Shown: piece by piece, positions 53,133 through 62,560 of the stretch
How the letters are laid out: the number at the start of each line of letters is the position of its first letter
Numbering within the stretch: the stretch's first letter is position 1
Source of the DNA: Schaalia suimastitidis DSM 15538
GTDB lineage: Bacteria; Actinomycetota; Actinomycetes; Actinomycetales; Actinomycetaceae
Direction: 5' to 3'
Assembly: GCF_000429105.1 (NCBI RefSeq)
Contig: NZ_AUBF01000013.1
Span: 1-64,000, forward strand
DNA length: 64,000 bases
Notes under the pieces: model-generated
The model's input: the letters and a program-made list of their open reading frames with translations, nothing else
Told to the model about the DNA's origin: nothing
Database searches by the model: none
Translations under genes and position numbers: made by a program

Positions 53133-54746
53133 ATGACTTTTCCAACGACGGCACACAAAACAGCATCGCCAACAGTCACAAGACCTCTGTCAGTCGTTGA
53201 AATATTCCGCATTGGCATTGGCCCCTCGTCGTCACATACGGTCGGTCCCATGCGGGCCGGTCACGCATTCGCAGCGGAATTAGTCGGGTTTGAAACGCCT
53301 GCGCGCATCACCATCGACCTTTTTGGTTCCCTTGGTGCCACTGGTCGAGGCCACAACACAGACCGCGCTGTTCTCCTTGGCCTAGCAGGTTACACACCCG
53401 AAACAGTCACCACCAGCGAAGTCGAATCCTTATTGCCCAGCATTGCCCAAAGTCATGTCCTCCCCGTCGCATCGTGCGGTGACATACCCTTTGATCTTGC
53501 ACGCGATCTGCGTTTTCTTGCCTCAACGGTCCTGCCGTACCACGTCAACGCGTTGACACTTACCGCACACCAAGCCAACCCCAGCGCCGCACCAATCTTG
53601 CAGCGGACCTACTACTCGGTGGGTGGCGGTTTCGTCATGGCACAAGTTGGTCCGTCGCCTCACGATGCTGGGGATCACCACTGCCCCACTGTCATACCCC
53701 TTGACGCAGACGGTGCTGAACCAGACACGAACGCCTCGGCAATCCCCTACCCATTCAGGACCGCAGCCGAACTCTTATCCCACTGCGAACGAAGCGGCGC
53801 ATCTATCGCGCAACTCGTGCGCGCTAATGAGGAAAGCCAGCATGGCGCCGCCGCCCTTGAGGCGCACCTTGATTTGGTCGCCAATACGATGTTTGACTGC
53901 GTCGACGCGGGGATGAGTACGCGCGGGATTTTGCCGGGCGGCCTTGACGTGCCACGGCGCGCCCACTCCCTATCCGTCAAATTACATGAACGCGCAACGT
54001 TGCGCCCTGAAACGGCAGTGGGGGCTACACGGTGGGCATCTACACCAGATGACCCTATGCGTGCAATGGACTGGGTGAATCTATACGCTCTTGCAGTCAA
54101 TGAGGAAAATGCTGCTGGCCACCGGGTGGTAACGGCGCCAACGAATGGGGCTGCTGGGGTCATCCCTGCCGTCATCGGCTACCTCACCGCCTACTGTCCC
54201 GAGGCGGGCGTTCCATTTGGCGCCTTCGCCCCCACCTCCGCCGACCGACTCACACCCTTTCGACTCTCACCTGCATGTATGGAAGGCGAGGCTTCGGCGC
54301 GCCGCCGCAGAGCGGTCCACGATTTCCTACTCGCCGCCACCGCTATCGGCGCACTCATAAAAACCAATGCGTCAATCGCGGGCGCCGAAGTGGGATGCCA
54401 AGGAGAGGTTGGCTCAGCCTCGGCTATGGCCGCCGCAGGCTTGGCACAGGCTTTGGGGGGCACACCCGCGCAGGTGGAGAATGCTGCCGAAATTGCGATG
54501 GAGCATTCCCTTGGCCTTACCTGCGACCCGGTAGCAGGTTTGGTGCAAATCCCATGTATTGAACGCAACGCCATTGCGGCAGTCAAAGCCATCAACGCCG
54601 CACGTATGGCGCTGTGGGGCGATGGGCGCCATACGGTGTCCCTTGACGCAGTCATTGAAACAATGCGTCAAACGGGTGCCGATATGCTGTCGAAATACAA
54701 GGAAACATCAGCAGGTGGTCTTGCCGTCAACGTCGTGGAATGCTGA
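53133..54746 (+). CDS. sdaA: L-serine ammonia-lyase, iron-sulfur dependent
   Basis: Deaminates serine to pyruvate and ammonia. It is a single-chain enzyme of about 537 residues. The beta domain opens SVVEIFRIGIGPSSSHTVGPMRAG. The alpha domain contains APTNGAAGVIPAVI, VGCQGEVGSASAMAAAGLAQ, LTCDPVAGLVQIPCIERNAI and related motifs whose Cys residues bind the 4Fe-4S cluster. The ATG at 53133 is preferred over one at 52983 because the family sequence begins shortly after it and the earlier start would overlap luxS. The 3' end overlaps the glycerate kinase gene by 39 bases on the opposite strand. Confidence 0.95.
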   Translation: MTFPTTAHKTASPTVTRPLSVVEIFRIGIGPSSSHTVGPMRAGHAFAAELVGFETPARITIDLFGSLGATGRGHNTDRAVLLGLAGYTPETVTTSEVESLLPSIAQSHVLPVASCGDIPFDLARDLRFLASTVLPYHVNALTLTAHQANPSAAPILQRTYYSVGGGFVMAQVGPSPHDAGDHHCPTVIPLDADGAEPDTNASAIPYPFRTAAELLSHCERSGASIAQLVRANEESQHGAAALEAHLDLVANTMFDCVDAGMSTRGILPGGLDVPRRAHSLSVKLHERATLRPETAVGATRWASTPDDPMRAMDWVNLYALAVNEENAAGHRVVTAPTNGAAGVIPAVIGYLTAYCPEAGVPFGAFAPTSADRLTPFRLSPACMEGEASARRRRAVHDFLLAATAIGALIKTNASIAGAEVGCQGEVGSASAMAAAGLAQALGGTPAQVENAAEIAMEHSLGLTCDPVAGLVQIPCIERNAIAAVKAINAARMALWGDGRHTVSLDAVIETMRQTGADMLSKYKETSAGGLAVNVVEC

Positions 54747-55865
54747 CTCGGGACCTACACCCATTGCGAGGCGCGCAGCCACAGCGCGTCGAAGGTTGGT
54801 GGTGCCACTGGCCAGCGCCTCGGCACGTACTTGCTCGGGTGGGGTGATGCAGACGACGTCGTGTACGCCGCCGCCTTCGATCTCCGCCAGATCATCGCTG
54901 ACCTTGCCTGCGAAGACAATGAGTGGCACACGATAACGCTGCGCGAGCGCCGCAATACCTGACAGAGTCTTCCCATCAAGCGTCTGCGCATCGACCGCGC
55001 CTTCACCTGAGAGAACAAGGTCCGCGCCGGCTATCGCCTTGTCCAGCCCTATCGCGTCAGCAACAAGATGCACTCCGCTGGTCAGCTCTGCGCCAAGCAA
55101 AGCATGGAAGGCAAAACCTAAGCCCCCTGCCGCACCGGCACCCGGCGTATCAGCAAGGTGGCCGCAACCGGTCGCGTTCGCGAAGCTCGCTAGGGCCGCG
55201 TCGAAGACTGCAATATCGGCGTCAGCTACACCTTTTTGTGGGCCAAAAATTGCGGCAGCACCTGTGGGACCAACAAGCGGGTTAGTGACATCGCAGGCCA
55301 CACGTATCCGCGAGCGCAGTATCCGCTGGTCAAGGCCGGTCATATCGACTGTGCGTACGCGATCAAGCTCCAGGGGGTAGGGGTCCACCCTCACTCCGTC
55401 AGAATCGACGAGGCGTACCCCCAGTTCCGTGAGCATTCCCACTCCGGCGTCGGTGGTAGCTGTGCCGCCAATCCCGATGACGAAATCTCGCACCCCGGCG
55501 TCGAGCGCGTGACGAATCACGATGCCAAGGCCTCGACTATTCGATGCGGCAACGTTGCGTTGTTCAGCCTCGATCAGTTCAAGTCCGATGACCGAGGCAG
55601 CGTCAAGGACTGCGCGCGCCTGGGCGCGACCATAGGTCGCACAGATGCTGCGTCCCAACGCATCGAGGGCCTCCACGGTGACGAGAGTGGCATTCCACGC
55701 TGGTGCAATCGTCGCAACGAAACCTTCGCCACCATCAGACATTGGCAGCAACACGCAGTGTGCTTGAGGCCAAGTGTCGAGGACACCGGCTCGCATGGCT
55801 TGAGCTGCTTCGATGGCACTCATACTTTCTTTAAAGGAATCAGGCGCAATAACAACGGTGGGCAT
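54708..55865 (-). CDS. Glycerate kinase
   Basis: Phosphorylates D-glycerate, probably at the 2- or 3-position, for entry into glycolysis. It is about 385 residues with MPTVVIAPDSFKESMSAIEAAQAM at the start, LPMSDGGEGFV, and FVIGIGGTATTDAGVGML, all family signatures. The ATG at 55865 has AAAGGAACAGT upstream. The permease gene next to it, which would import the substrate, is decayed (56058-56749). The 3' end is antisense to the end of sdaA. Confidence 0.93.
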   Translation of the reverse strand: MPTVVIAPDSFKESMSAIEAAQAMRAGVLDTWPQAHCVLLPMSDGGEGFVATIAPAWNATLVTVEALDALGRSICATYGRAQARAVLDAASVIGLELIEAEQRNVAASNSRGLGIVIRHALDAGVRDFVIGIGGTATTDAGVGMLTELGVRLVDSDGVRVDPYPLELDRVRTVDMTGLDQRILRSRIRVACDVTNPLVGPTGAAAIFGPQKGVADADIAVFDAALASFANATGCGHLADTPGAGAAGGLGFAFHALLGAELTSGVHLVADAIGLDKAIAGADLVLSGEGAVDAQTLDGKTLSGIAALAQRYRVPLIVFAGKVSDDLAEIEGGGVHDVVCITPPEQVRAEALASGTTNLRRAVAARLAMGVGPESAFHDVDGKTTC

Positions 55866-56057
55866 ACTGTTCCTTTCATCTTGTGGCAGCCAGGCACGTT
55901 CGTTGGGCAAATTAATGCGGCAGTGTCGTGGCAGGTGAGCAAAACAGGTCCGGCACAGTGCTGTCACCGCGCAGCCGCCTCAAAGCCGGGGCGGTGGGCC
56001 AACGAGTCCCGTGTAGGTGCCACGCTCAATTGGCCCACCACCATTGTCTGCCTTCGG

Positions 56058-56749
56058 TTACACCATCGGCAGCACGTAGGAGCCGATAATGACGAACACG
56101 ATGGTAAATACCGAGGCGATGAATTGCGGCAAGGTATAAACCTTCAGGCCACCAGTGACGGAGAATCCTGGAATCTTCGCGGTTACCCAGAAGCCAGAGT
56201 CGTTGATAATGCCGATTGACAGCGCCCCCGCCAAACATGCGGCAGCGACCCACACAGGGTGTATGCCAATGGCTGGCGCAAGTGAGGCGAAAATCGTCAT
56301 CGTCGTCAATGACGCCACGGTACCCGAACCGACCGCAACTCGGAATGCCATACCAACGAAATAGCAGGCTAAAAGCGCAACGAGGTGTCCGCCGCCTCGG
56401 CAATCATGTCGGAGATGCCACCAGCCTTGATGATCGCACCGAAGGAACCGCCCGCACCGGTGATCAACAAAACGATACCGGCTGACTGAATTGCCGTATT
56501 CGCTGACGTTTCCATTTCGGTGCGACTCATATTGGTGGCCGCCACAAGGTAGGCGACCAGCGTACCGATCAGCAGCGCAATGGTCTTGTTACCGATGACT
56601 GAGACAACGAGTGGTACATCTTCACTGTAGGCACCCCATACGGTGGAGGACAGAATCAGGATCAGCGGCGTAAGTTTCTTGGCTTCGCGTGCGCCTCCCA
56701 TTGATGCTCTTCCTATTGACACTCTCCCGTTGAAATAAGACCCAAGCAC
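56058..56749 (-). pseudogene. GntP-family gluconate/glycerate permease, truncated and frameshifted
   Basis: Two adjacent frames together make the C-terminal half of a GntP-type permease. The upstream piece (56369-56749) reads KKLTPLILILSSTVWGAYSEDVPLVVS ... GSFGAIIKAGGISDMIAEAA and then leaves the family in DTSLRF. The downstream piece continues HLVALLACYFVGMAFRVAVGSGTVASL ... VIIGSYVLPMV. The shift lies near 56385-56395 in a GCGGCGG run. The N-terminal 200 or so residues of the ~450-residue family are missing, so the gene is both 5'-truncated and frameshifted. It lies about 190 bases upstream of the glycerate kinase, on the same strand. Confidence 0.88.
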
Positions 56750-56899
56750 CTATTGCGCAAAGGCCATGTGTCCTATGTCGCACCCCGCACACACTGTTGT
56801 CCACATTTACACCGCACAAAAACCGCATAAATCCACCACAAAACAACGATGCTTCTCTGAGTGCGCCCCACCTTCAGTGCTACGTCGTAGTCTGCCCCT

Positions 56900-57493
56900 A
56901 TGGTCGAAGTGAGAATCCACGGTCGAGGAGGACAAGGGGTTGTGACGGCGTCCGATCTGCTCGCAATGGCAGCATTCACTGACGGACACCATGCACAAGC
57001 ATTTCCCTCCTTCGGTTCCGAACGTACAGGTGCCCCTGTCGTATCGTTTTGCCGCATCACCGACACGGAAATTCGCACCCGCGAGCCCGTCCTTGAACCT
57101 GACGTGGTCGTCGTCCAAGACCCCACTCTCCTACCGGTGATGGACGTCTTTGCTGGCCTGAAAGCCAACGGCTATGCGCTGGTCAACTCCACAAAAAGCC
57201 TTGATGAACTAGGACAAGGACACATTGTCCAGGCTCACCCTCACGGCCACGTGCTCACCCTGCCCGCCTTCGACATTGCCCGCAAACACCTGGGCAGGCC
57301 CGTACCCAATGTCGTCATGCTTGGCGGAGTTGCCGCACTAACGGGCCTTATTCGCCTCGACTCAATGGCCGAGGCGATTCGCCGCCGCTTCCCTGGGCGC
57401 CTCGGTGAAGCAAATGTTGCTGCCGCCACCGAGGCCTTCGACACCATCAACACCCAAATTGGCATTCACACCTCTAAGGAGCCTCATGCGTGA
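56900..57493 (+). CDS. porG: 2-oxoacid:ferredoxin oxidoreductase, gamma subunit
   Basis: Smallest subunit of a pyruvate or 2-oxoacid:acceptor oxidoreductase. The 197 residues have MVEVRIHGRGGQGVVTASDLLA at the start, then HAQAFPSFGSERTGAPVVSF, the family signature. It is the first gene of a four-gene operon and overlaps the alpha gene by 8 bases. The exact 2-oxoacid cannot be told, though pyruvate is the commonest substrate. Confidence 0.93.
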   Translation: MVEVRIHGRGGQGVVTASDLLAMAAFTDGHHAQAFPSFGSERTGAPVVSFCRITDTEIRTREPVLEPDVVVVQDPTLLPVMDVFAGLKANGYALVNSTKSLDELGQGHIVQAHPHGHVLTLPAFDIARKHLGRPVPNVVMLGGVAALTGLIRLDSMAEAIRRRFPGRLGEANVAAATEAFDTINTQIGIHTSKEPHA

Positions 57494-58757
57494 ACAAATC
57501 GAAGGCTCTCAAGCAGTTGCCCGCGCAGTCGCCACCTGCCGACCCGAAGTCATTGCCGCATACCCCATTAGCCCACAAACCCACATTGTCGAGGCCCTTT
57601 CCGCCCTGGTGAAGAAAGGCGAGCTTGCGTCCTGCGAGTACCTCAATGTGGAGTCTGAGTTTGGTGCGATGTCCGCGTGTATTGGTGCCTCCGCGGTTGG
57701 TGCACGCACATATACGGCCACAGCCTCCCAAGGCTTGCTCTTTATGGTTGAGGCCGTCTACAACGCCTCCGGCCTCGGGCTGCCCATCGTCATGACGGTG
57801 GCAAACAGAGCCATTGGCGCACCCATCAATATTTGGAACGACCACACCGACGCAATGAGTCAGCGCGATAGCGGATGGTTGCAGCTCTACGCCGAAACCA
57901 ACCAGGAGGCTGTCGACCTGCATATCCAAGCATTCCGCATAGCAGAAGAACTGTCCCTGCCCGTCATGGTGTGTATGGACGGTTTTATCCTCACCCACGC
58001 CATGGAAATCGTTGACCTCCCCAGTCCAACGGACGTTGACCGTTTCCTACCACCCTACGAACCTCGCCAAGTCCTCGACCCGGCCAGACCCGTGTCTATA
58101 GGTGCGATGGTCGGTCCTGAGGCCTATACGGAAGTCCGCTATCTGGCGCACCACCGGCAACAACAAGCACTGGAACTTATCCCTCAAGTCCAACACGAAT
58201 TCGCTGAAATATTCGGGCGCGATTCTGGTGGGCTGGTACGTCCTTACCGGCTTGACGATGCTGAAACCGTCATCGTGTCGATGGGCTCAGTCCTTGGCAC
58301 CCTCAAAGACGTCGTTGACGAGCGACGCGGACGTGGCGAAAAGATTGGGGTCCTCGGCATCACCAGCTTCCGTCCCTTCCCCTTCGAGGCAGTGCGTGAC
58401 GCCTTGGCTCACTGCTCACGGTACGTCAACCTCGAAAAGGCATTCCAAGTGGGGATCGGCGGCATCGTCTCGTCCCATTGCCGTAGCGCAATGCGCGGCC
58501 ATAACGCAGCCAATTACGAGGTTTTTGCTGGCCTTGGTGGACGACCCATTACGAAAGCCTCACTGCACGCCATGCTCGATGAACTCGCTGCGGATACCCT
58601 CCCCTTCCAAACCTTCCTTGACCTAGACACCGACCTTGTGAACGCTGAACTTTCACGAGAGGCAGCCACGCGACGAAGCGGCCCTGTGGCAGAAAACCTC
58701 GTTCGTGACTCACAGGCCCGCACCGACGCCGTGCTGAAAACGGAGGATATGCGATGA
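57486..58757 (+). CDS. porA: 2-oxoacid:ferredoxin oxidoreductase, alpha subunit
   Basis: A 423-residue subunit from ATG 57486. The N-terminus GSQAVARAVATCRPEVIAAYPISPQTHIVEAL is the pyrimidine-binding (domain I) start of the alpha subunit. SQGLLFMVEAVYNASGLGLPIVMTVANR follows and fits the same family. The ATG overlaps the gamma stop and is preferred to the longer frame from 57405. It pairs with the beta subunit to bind thiamine diphosphate and coenzyme A. Confidence 0.93.
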   Translation: MREQIEGSQAVARAVATCRPEVIAAYPISPQTHIVEALSALVKKGELASCEYLNVESEFGAMSACIGASAVGARTYTATASQGLLFMVEAVYNASGLGLPIVMTVANRAIGAPINIWNDHTDAMSQRDSGWLQLYAETNQEAVDLHIQAFRIAEELSLPVMVCMDGFILTHAMEIVDLPSPTDVDRFLPPYEPRQVLDPARPVSIGAMVGPEAYTEVRYLAHHRQQQALELIPQVQHEFAEIFGRDSGGLVRPYRLDDAETVIVSMGSVLGTLKDVVDERRGRGEKIGVLGITSFRPFPFEAVRDALAHCSRYVNLEKAFQVGIGGIVSSHCRSAMRGHNAANYEVFAGLGGRPITKASLHAMLDELAADTLPFQTFLDLDTDLVNAELSREAATRRSGPVAENLVRDSQARTDAVLKTEDMR

Positions 58758-60040
58758 GTGACATCGTTGAATTGGGAATCCCCCAGCTACGCGAAACCTC
58801 CATTCCTGCGCGTGAGCAGGTGAAGTTCTACCAGGTGGGTTCCTATGCTGTGGGTAACCGCCTGGCCGAAGAAGGGCAACGTTCCGTCCAATCCGACCCT
58901 GACCGTTTTAACTCTCTGACCTCTGGACATCGCGCTTGCCAAGGGTGCGGCGAAGCCCTCGGGGCGCGCTACGCCCTCGACAGTGCAATGGCCGCCACCA
59001 ATGGGGACCTTGTCGCGGTTAATGCCACCGGATGCCTCGAAGTATTCTCTACCCCTTACCCTGAGTCGGCGTGGACCGTGCCCTGGCTGCACTCCCTATT
59101 CGGCAACGCCCCAGCGGTGGCTGCAGGTGCGGCCGCAGGGCTGCGCGCGAAAGGCAAAGCAACACGTGTTGTTGCCCAAGGCGGTGACGGAGGCACCGTG
59201 GACATCGGCATGGGATGCTTGTCAGGCATGTTTGAGCGTAACGACGATGTGCTGTACATCTGTTACGACAATGAGGCGTATATGAATACGGGTGTGCAAC
59301 GATCAGGTGCCACTCCAGCCACGGCGCGCACAGCCACCACTCAGCCCGTTGGGGAGCGTCCCGGCAACGAGTTTGGCCAAGGAAAAGATATGGCACGTAT
59401 TGCCATGGCCCATGAAATCCCCTACGTGGCAACTGCAACGGTAGCTGATTTACGTGACCTCGAATACAAGGTCAATAAGGCCATGCAGATTCGTGGCGCC
59501 CGCTATATTCATGTCCTTGTTCCATGTCCGCTGGGGTGGGGATCTGCCTCGAATCTCACCATTAAGCTTGCGCGCCTCGCCACCCAAACGGGCTTGTTCC
59601 CCGTTTTTGAAGCTGAAGGTGGTGAAATCACGTCGGTCACCAAAATCCGTAGGCCCGCTCCCGTCGAAGAATACCTGCGCCCACAGCGACGTTTTGCCCA
59701 CCTATTTAAAGGGGAGGGCGACGCCGCCACGATTGCACGCCTTCAGGCCATTGCTGATCGCAATATTCGACGCTACGGCCTCATTGAGGAATCGCAGCTC
59801 GACGATGACGTGTTAGCGCGAGTCTTGGCTGCCCCAGAAGACCCGGAGGGCCGCTATTGCGCATTAATCCACGCCGCCTCGGAAACCAAACAGGGACGTG
59901 CCGCAGCCGAAGCTGCCACGTCAACGCGCCTCGATGCCACCGACGACGTTACCTTCACCACGATTCGCCCCAAAGCTGCGCCTCGTACGGCGCACCTTGC
60001 TCCGCCCGATGCCACCCACAACAGTGCAGAGAAGGAATAA
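58754..60040 (+). CDS. porB: 2-oxoacid:ferredoxin oxidoreductase, beta subunit
   Basis: A 428-residue thiamine-diphosphate-binding subunit. SGHRACQGCGEALGARYAL provides the Cys pair of a 4Fe-4S cluster, with GGDGGTVDIGMGCLSGM and DVLYICYDNEAYMNTG for thiamine diphosphate and metal (GDG...N motif). The C-terminal ~60 residues are polar and not part of the core. It overlaps the alpha gene by 4 bases and is followed 2 bases later by the Fe-S/NAD(P)H subunit. Confidence 0.94.
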   Translation: MSDIVELGIPQLRETSIPAREQVKFYQVGSYAVGNRLAEEGQRSVQSDPDRFNSLTSGHRACQGCGEALGARYALDSAMAATNGDLVAVNATGCLEVFSTPYPESAWTVPWLHSLFGNAPAVAAGAAAGLRAKGKATRVVAQGGDGGTVDIGMGCLSGMFERNDDVLYICYDNEAYMNTGVQRSGATPATARTATTQPVGERPGNEFGQGKDMARIAMAHEIPYVATATVADLRDLEYKVNKAMQIRGARYIHVLVPCPLGWGSASNLTIKLARLATQTGLFPVFEAEGGEITSVTKIRRPAPVEEYLRPQRRFAHLFKGEGDAATIARLQAIADRNIRRYGLIEESQLDDDVLARVLAAPEDPEGRYCALIHAASETKQGRAAAEAATSTRLDATDDVTFTTIRPKAAPRTAHLAPPDATHNSAEKE

Positions 60041-60042
60041 CG

Positions 60043-61668
60043 ATGACTCTGGAAACGCAACCCTTTGCCATCACCCTTGGCGTCGGCTCTTCCCTCGCGA
60101 ATGAAACCGGGTCGTGGCGTTCAGAAATGCCGATCTACGTCGACTTATTGCCGCCGTGCAATAAGGCCTGCCCGTCGGGGGAAAATATTCAACAGTGGCT
60201 CTTTCACGCCGAAGAAGGCAACTACGAAGCCGCGTGGCGCCAAATTATGCGCGACAACCCTCTGCCAGCCTGTATGGGCCGTGTGTGCTATCACCCTTGT
60301 CAGAGCGCATGTAACCGCGTTCAGGTGGACGAGGCTGTCGGTATTAACGCTATTGAACGTTTCCTTGGTGACAAAGCCATCGAGGCGGGGTGGACGGTGC
60401 CAGTGACAGCACCCGATACAGGTCAACGTGTGTTGATCGTCGGAGCGGGCCCATCAGGACTGTCGGCCGCCTACCATCTGCGGCTGGCTGGGCACAGCGT
60501 CCATATTAAGGAAGCTGGCCCCATGGCCGGTGGCATGATGCGTTTCGGTATACCTGCATACCGGTTGCCGCGCGGCATATTAGATGCCGAGGTGCGCCGC
60601 ATTGAGGCGATGGGGGTGACCTTTGAATACAACTGCAAAGTTGACGACGTTGCCGCCGAAGCAACGCAGTGGGACGCGGTTTTCCTCGCGGTGGGTGCCC
60701 ATATCGGGCGGCGTGCCTATATCCCAGCGGGAGAATCAGCCAAAGTGATGGATGCTGTGTCGGTCCTCGGTGGTGTTGAAACAGGTGAAAAACCCCTCTT
60801 AGGTCGACGCGTCGTGGTTTACGGTGGCGGTAATACCGCCATTGACATGGCCCGTACAGCGAAGCGTTTGGGTGCAGAAGAGGCTGTCATCGTCTACCGG
60901 CGTACACGCGACCGGATGCCCGCTCATGACTCTGAGGTTGTTGAGGCCGAAGAGGAAGGCATTATGATGCGGTGGTTATCCACCATTAAACATGTGGATG
61001 GACAGTCGCTCACTATTGAAAAAATGGAATTGGATGAGCAGGGGTTCCCTCAACCTACCGGCGAATATGAGGAATTGGGTGCTGATTCGCTCATTATGGC
61101 TTTGGGGCAAGAAGCCGACCTGTCGCTGATTGAGAATGCCCCCGGTGTGGAAATCAACGATGGTGTTGTGGTGGTCAATGATCAGATGATGACCGGCATA
61201 CATGGTGTTTTTGCTGGCGGTGACATGGTGCCCTCTGAGCGCACAGTGACTGTGGCGATAGGTCACGGGAAGAAGGCCTCCAGGTATATTGATGCGTTCT
61301 TGCGCGGGACCACCTACACGCCACCAATAAAGCCTGGCGACGCAACCTTTGACCGTATGACACCGTGGTATTACGCCGACGCCCCCCAGCAGGTGCGTGA
61401 AAAACTTGAGGGTGCGCGTCGCGCGTCAACATTTGACGAGGTGGTGCGTGGCCTTGACGAAGAATCTGCACTTTTTGAGGCACGGCGCTGCATGTCATGT
61501 GGGAATTGTTTTGGGTGCGACAACTGCTTTGGGGTCTGTCCCGACAATGCCATTACGAAGATTAAGCCCGGGGAATACGAGTTCAAATACGACTACTGCA
61601 AGGGCTGTGGCGTCTGCGCTGAGGAATGTCCGTGCGGTGCCATTTCGATGGTGCCTGAACACATTTAG
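60043..61668 (+). CDS. NAD(P)H-linked Fe-S oxidoreductase subunit (GltD-like plus ferredoxin)
   Basis: A 541-residue flavoprotein. An N-terminal GltD-like Fe-S region (PPCNKACPSGENIQQWL, GRVCYHPCQSACNR) is followed by two dinucleotide-binding motifs (VLIVGAGPSGLSAAYHL and VVVYGGGNTAIDMART). The C-terminus carries two ferredoxin-type clusters, CMSCGNCFGCDNCFGVCP and CKGCGVCAEECP. It fills the place of a delta subunit and probably moves electrons between the oxidoreductase and NAD(P)H. The ATG at 60043 lies 2 bases after porB. It closes the operon. Confidence 0.92.
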   Translation: MTLETQPFAITLGVGSSLANETGSWRSEMPIYVDLLPPCNKACPSGENIQQWLFHAEEGNYEAAWRQIMRDNPLPACMGRVCYHPCQSACNRVQVDEAVGINAIERFLGDKAIEAGWTVPVTAPDTGQRVLIVGAGPSGLSAAYHLRLAGHSVHIKEAGPMAGGMMRFGIPAYRLPRGILDAEVRRIEAMGVTFEYNCKVDDVAAEATQWDAVFLAVGAHIGRRAYIPAGESAKVMDAVSVLGGVETGEKPLLGRRVVVYGGGNTAIDMARTAKRLGAEEAVIVYRRTRDRMPAHDSEVVEAEEEGIMMRWLSTIKHVDGQSLTIEKMELDEQGFPQPTGEYEELGADSLIMALGQEADLSLIENAPGVEINDGVVVVNDQMMTGIHGVFAGGDMVPSERTVTVAIGHGKKASRYIDAFLRGTTYTPPIKPGDATFDRMTPWYYADAPQQVREKLEGARRASTFDEVVRGLDEESALFEARRCMSCGNCFGCDNCFGVCPDNAITKIKPGEYEFKYDYCKGCGVCAEECPCGAISMVPEHI

Positions 61669-61842
61669 CTCGTGGTGGTAGAAGAGGGGAACCTTTCGGT
61701 ACCTACGTGGGCCGATCAGGCTTAGCGCAGGTATGAACTGTAGCCACCGGTTCCAAGAGGCGAAGTGCCCGATACTCCGGCATGATGATGCCATAACACG
61801 TGAGTGTGACTGTGATTGGCATACACATAGGAGGCTCCCCTA

Positions 61843-62370
61843 ATGGCGACACTACGGACGATTACCTTTGGCGGCGGCTGTTTCTGGGGTGCGCAGCGCC
61901 TTTTCCAACTTGTCCGCGGCGTTGTTGCCAGCGAGGTTGGTTATGCCAACGGACCGGTTGGTCCAGGCGGTGAGTATTGGTCCCGGCCAGTTACCTACGC
62001 TGAGGTCTGTGCATCCTCTGGTCACGTTGAGGCAGTTCGTGTCACCTATGACGCAGACGAGCGGAGCCTGCGTGATCTTCTTGACCTTTTCCTTGACACT
62101 ATTGATCCTTTTGCGATCAACGCACAGGGGCCCGACCACGGCGTGCAGTATCGCTCCGGTATTTATTGGTCTGACGAGGCTGATCGTGCACTTATTGCCG
62201 AGGCCGTGGCCAACTGCGAGGCCCGCCTCGGGTCCGCAATCGCCACTGAAGTAGAGCAACTCCGTGATTTTTGGCCTGCCGAGGAGCATCACCAGGATTA
62301 CTTGCTGAAGAATCCAGCGGGATACTGCCATATTGGTCCTGTTGCCTTCGCCAAAGCACAAGCCTTGTAG
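61843..62370 (+). CDS. msrA: Peptide methionine sulfoxide reductase A
   Basis: Reduces methionine-S-sulfoxide in proteins and free Met sulfoxide. The active site GGGCFWGAQR has Cys 13 near the N-terminus, followed by ASEVGYANGPVG and AEVCASSGHVEAVRVTYD. HGVQYRSGIYW and EEHHQDYL are also family features. The 175 residues are a normal length. AGGAGGCTCCCCTA precedes the ATG. It is a single gene. Confidence 0.96.
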   Translation: MATLRTITFGGGCFWGAQRLFQLVRGVVASEVGYANGPVGPGGEYWSRPVTYAEVCASSGHVEAVRVTYDADERSLRDLLDLFLDTIDPFAINAQGPDHGVQYRSGIYWSDEADRALIAEAVANCEARLGSAIATEVEQLRDFWPAEEHHQDYLLKNPAGYCHIGPVAFAKAQAL

Positions 62371-62405
62371 AGCAAGACCCCCGTTACCCGTTTTCCTGCA
62401 CGGTC

Positions 62406-62498
62406 AGGCTGCACAACGAGCGCATGTATGTGATGAGTGTGCTTTGCGGAGCCGACGCCTCAAGGCTGCGCAGCGGGCGCATGTGTGGGCTGAGTGTG
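62406..62498. repeat. Two imperfect 36-bp direct repeats, period 57
   Basis: Copies at 62406-62441 and 62463-62498 begin AGGCTGC and end GAGTGTG, identical at about 30 of 36 positions. They lie in the 190-base gap between msrA and the convergent DUF6301-like gene. No recognised element. They may be a remnant of a duplicated coding fragment or a small repeat family. Confidence 0.5.
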
Positions 62499-62560
62499 GT
62501 GCAGCGTTTAAATCCATATACACACTCAATGGATGAACATGGAGATAGCGTCCGGTGTGT

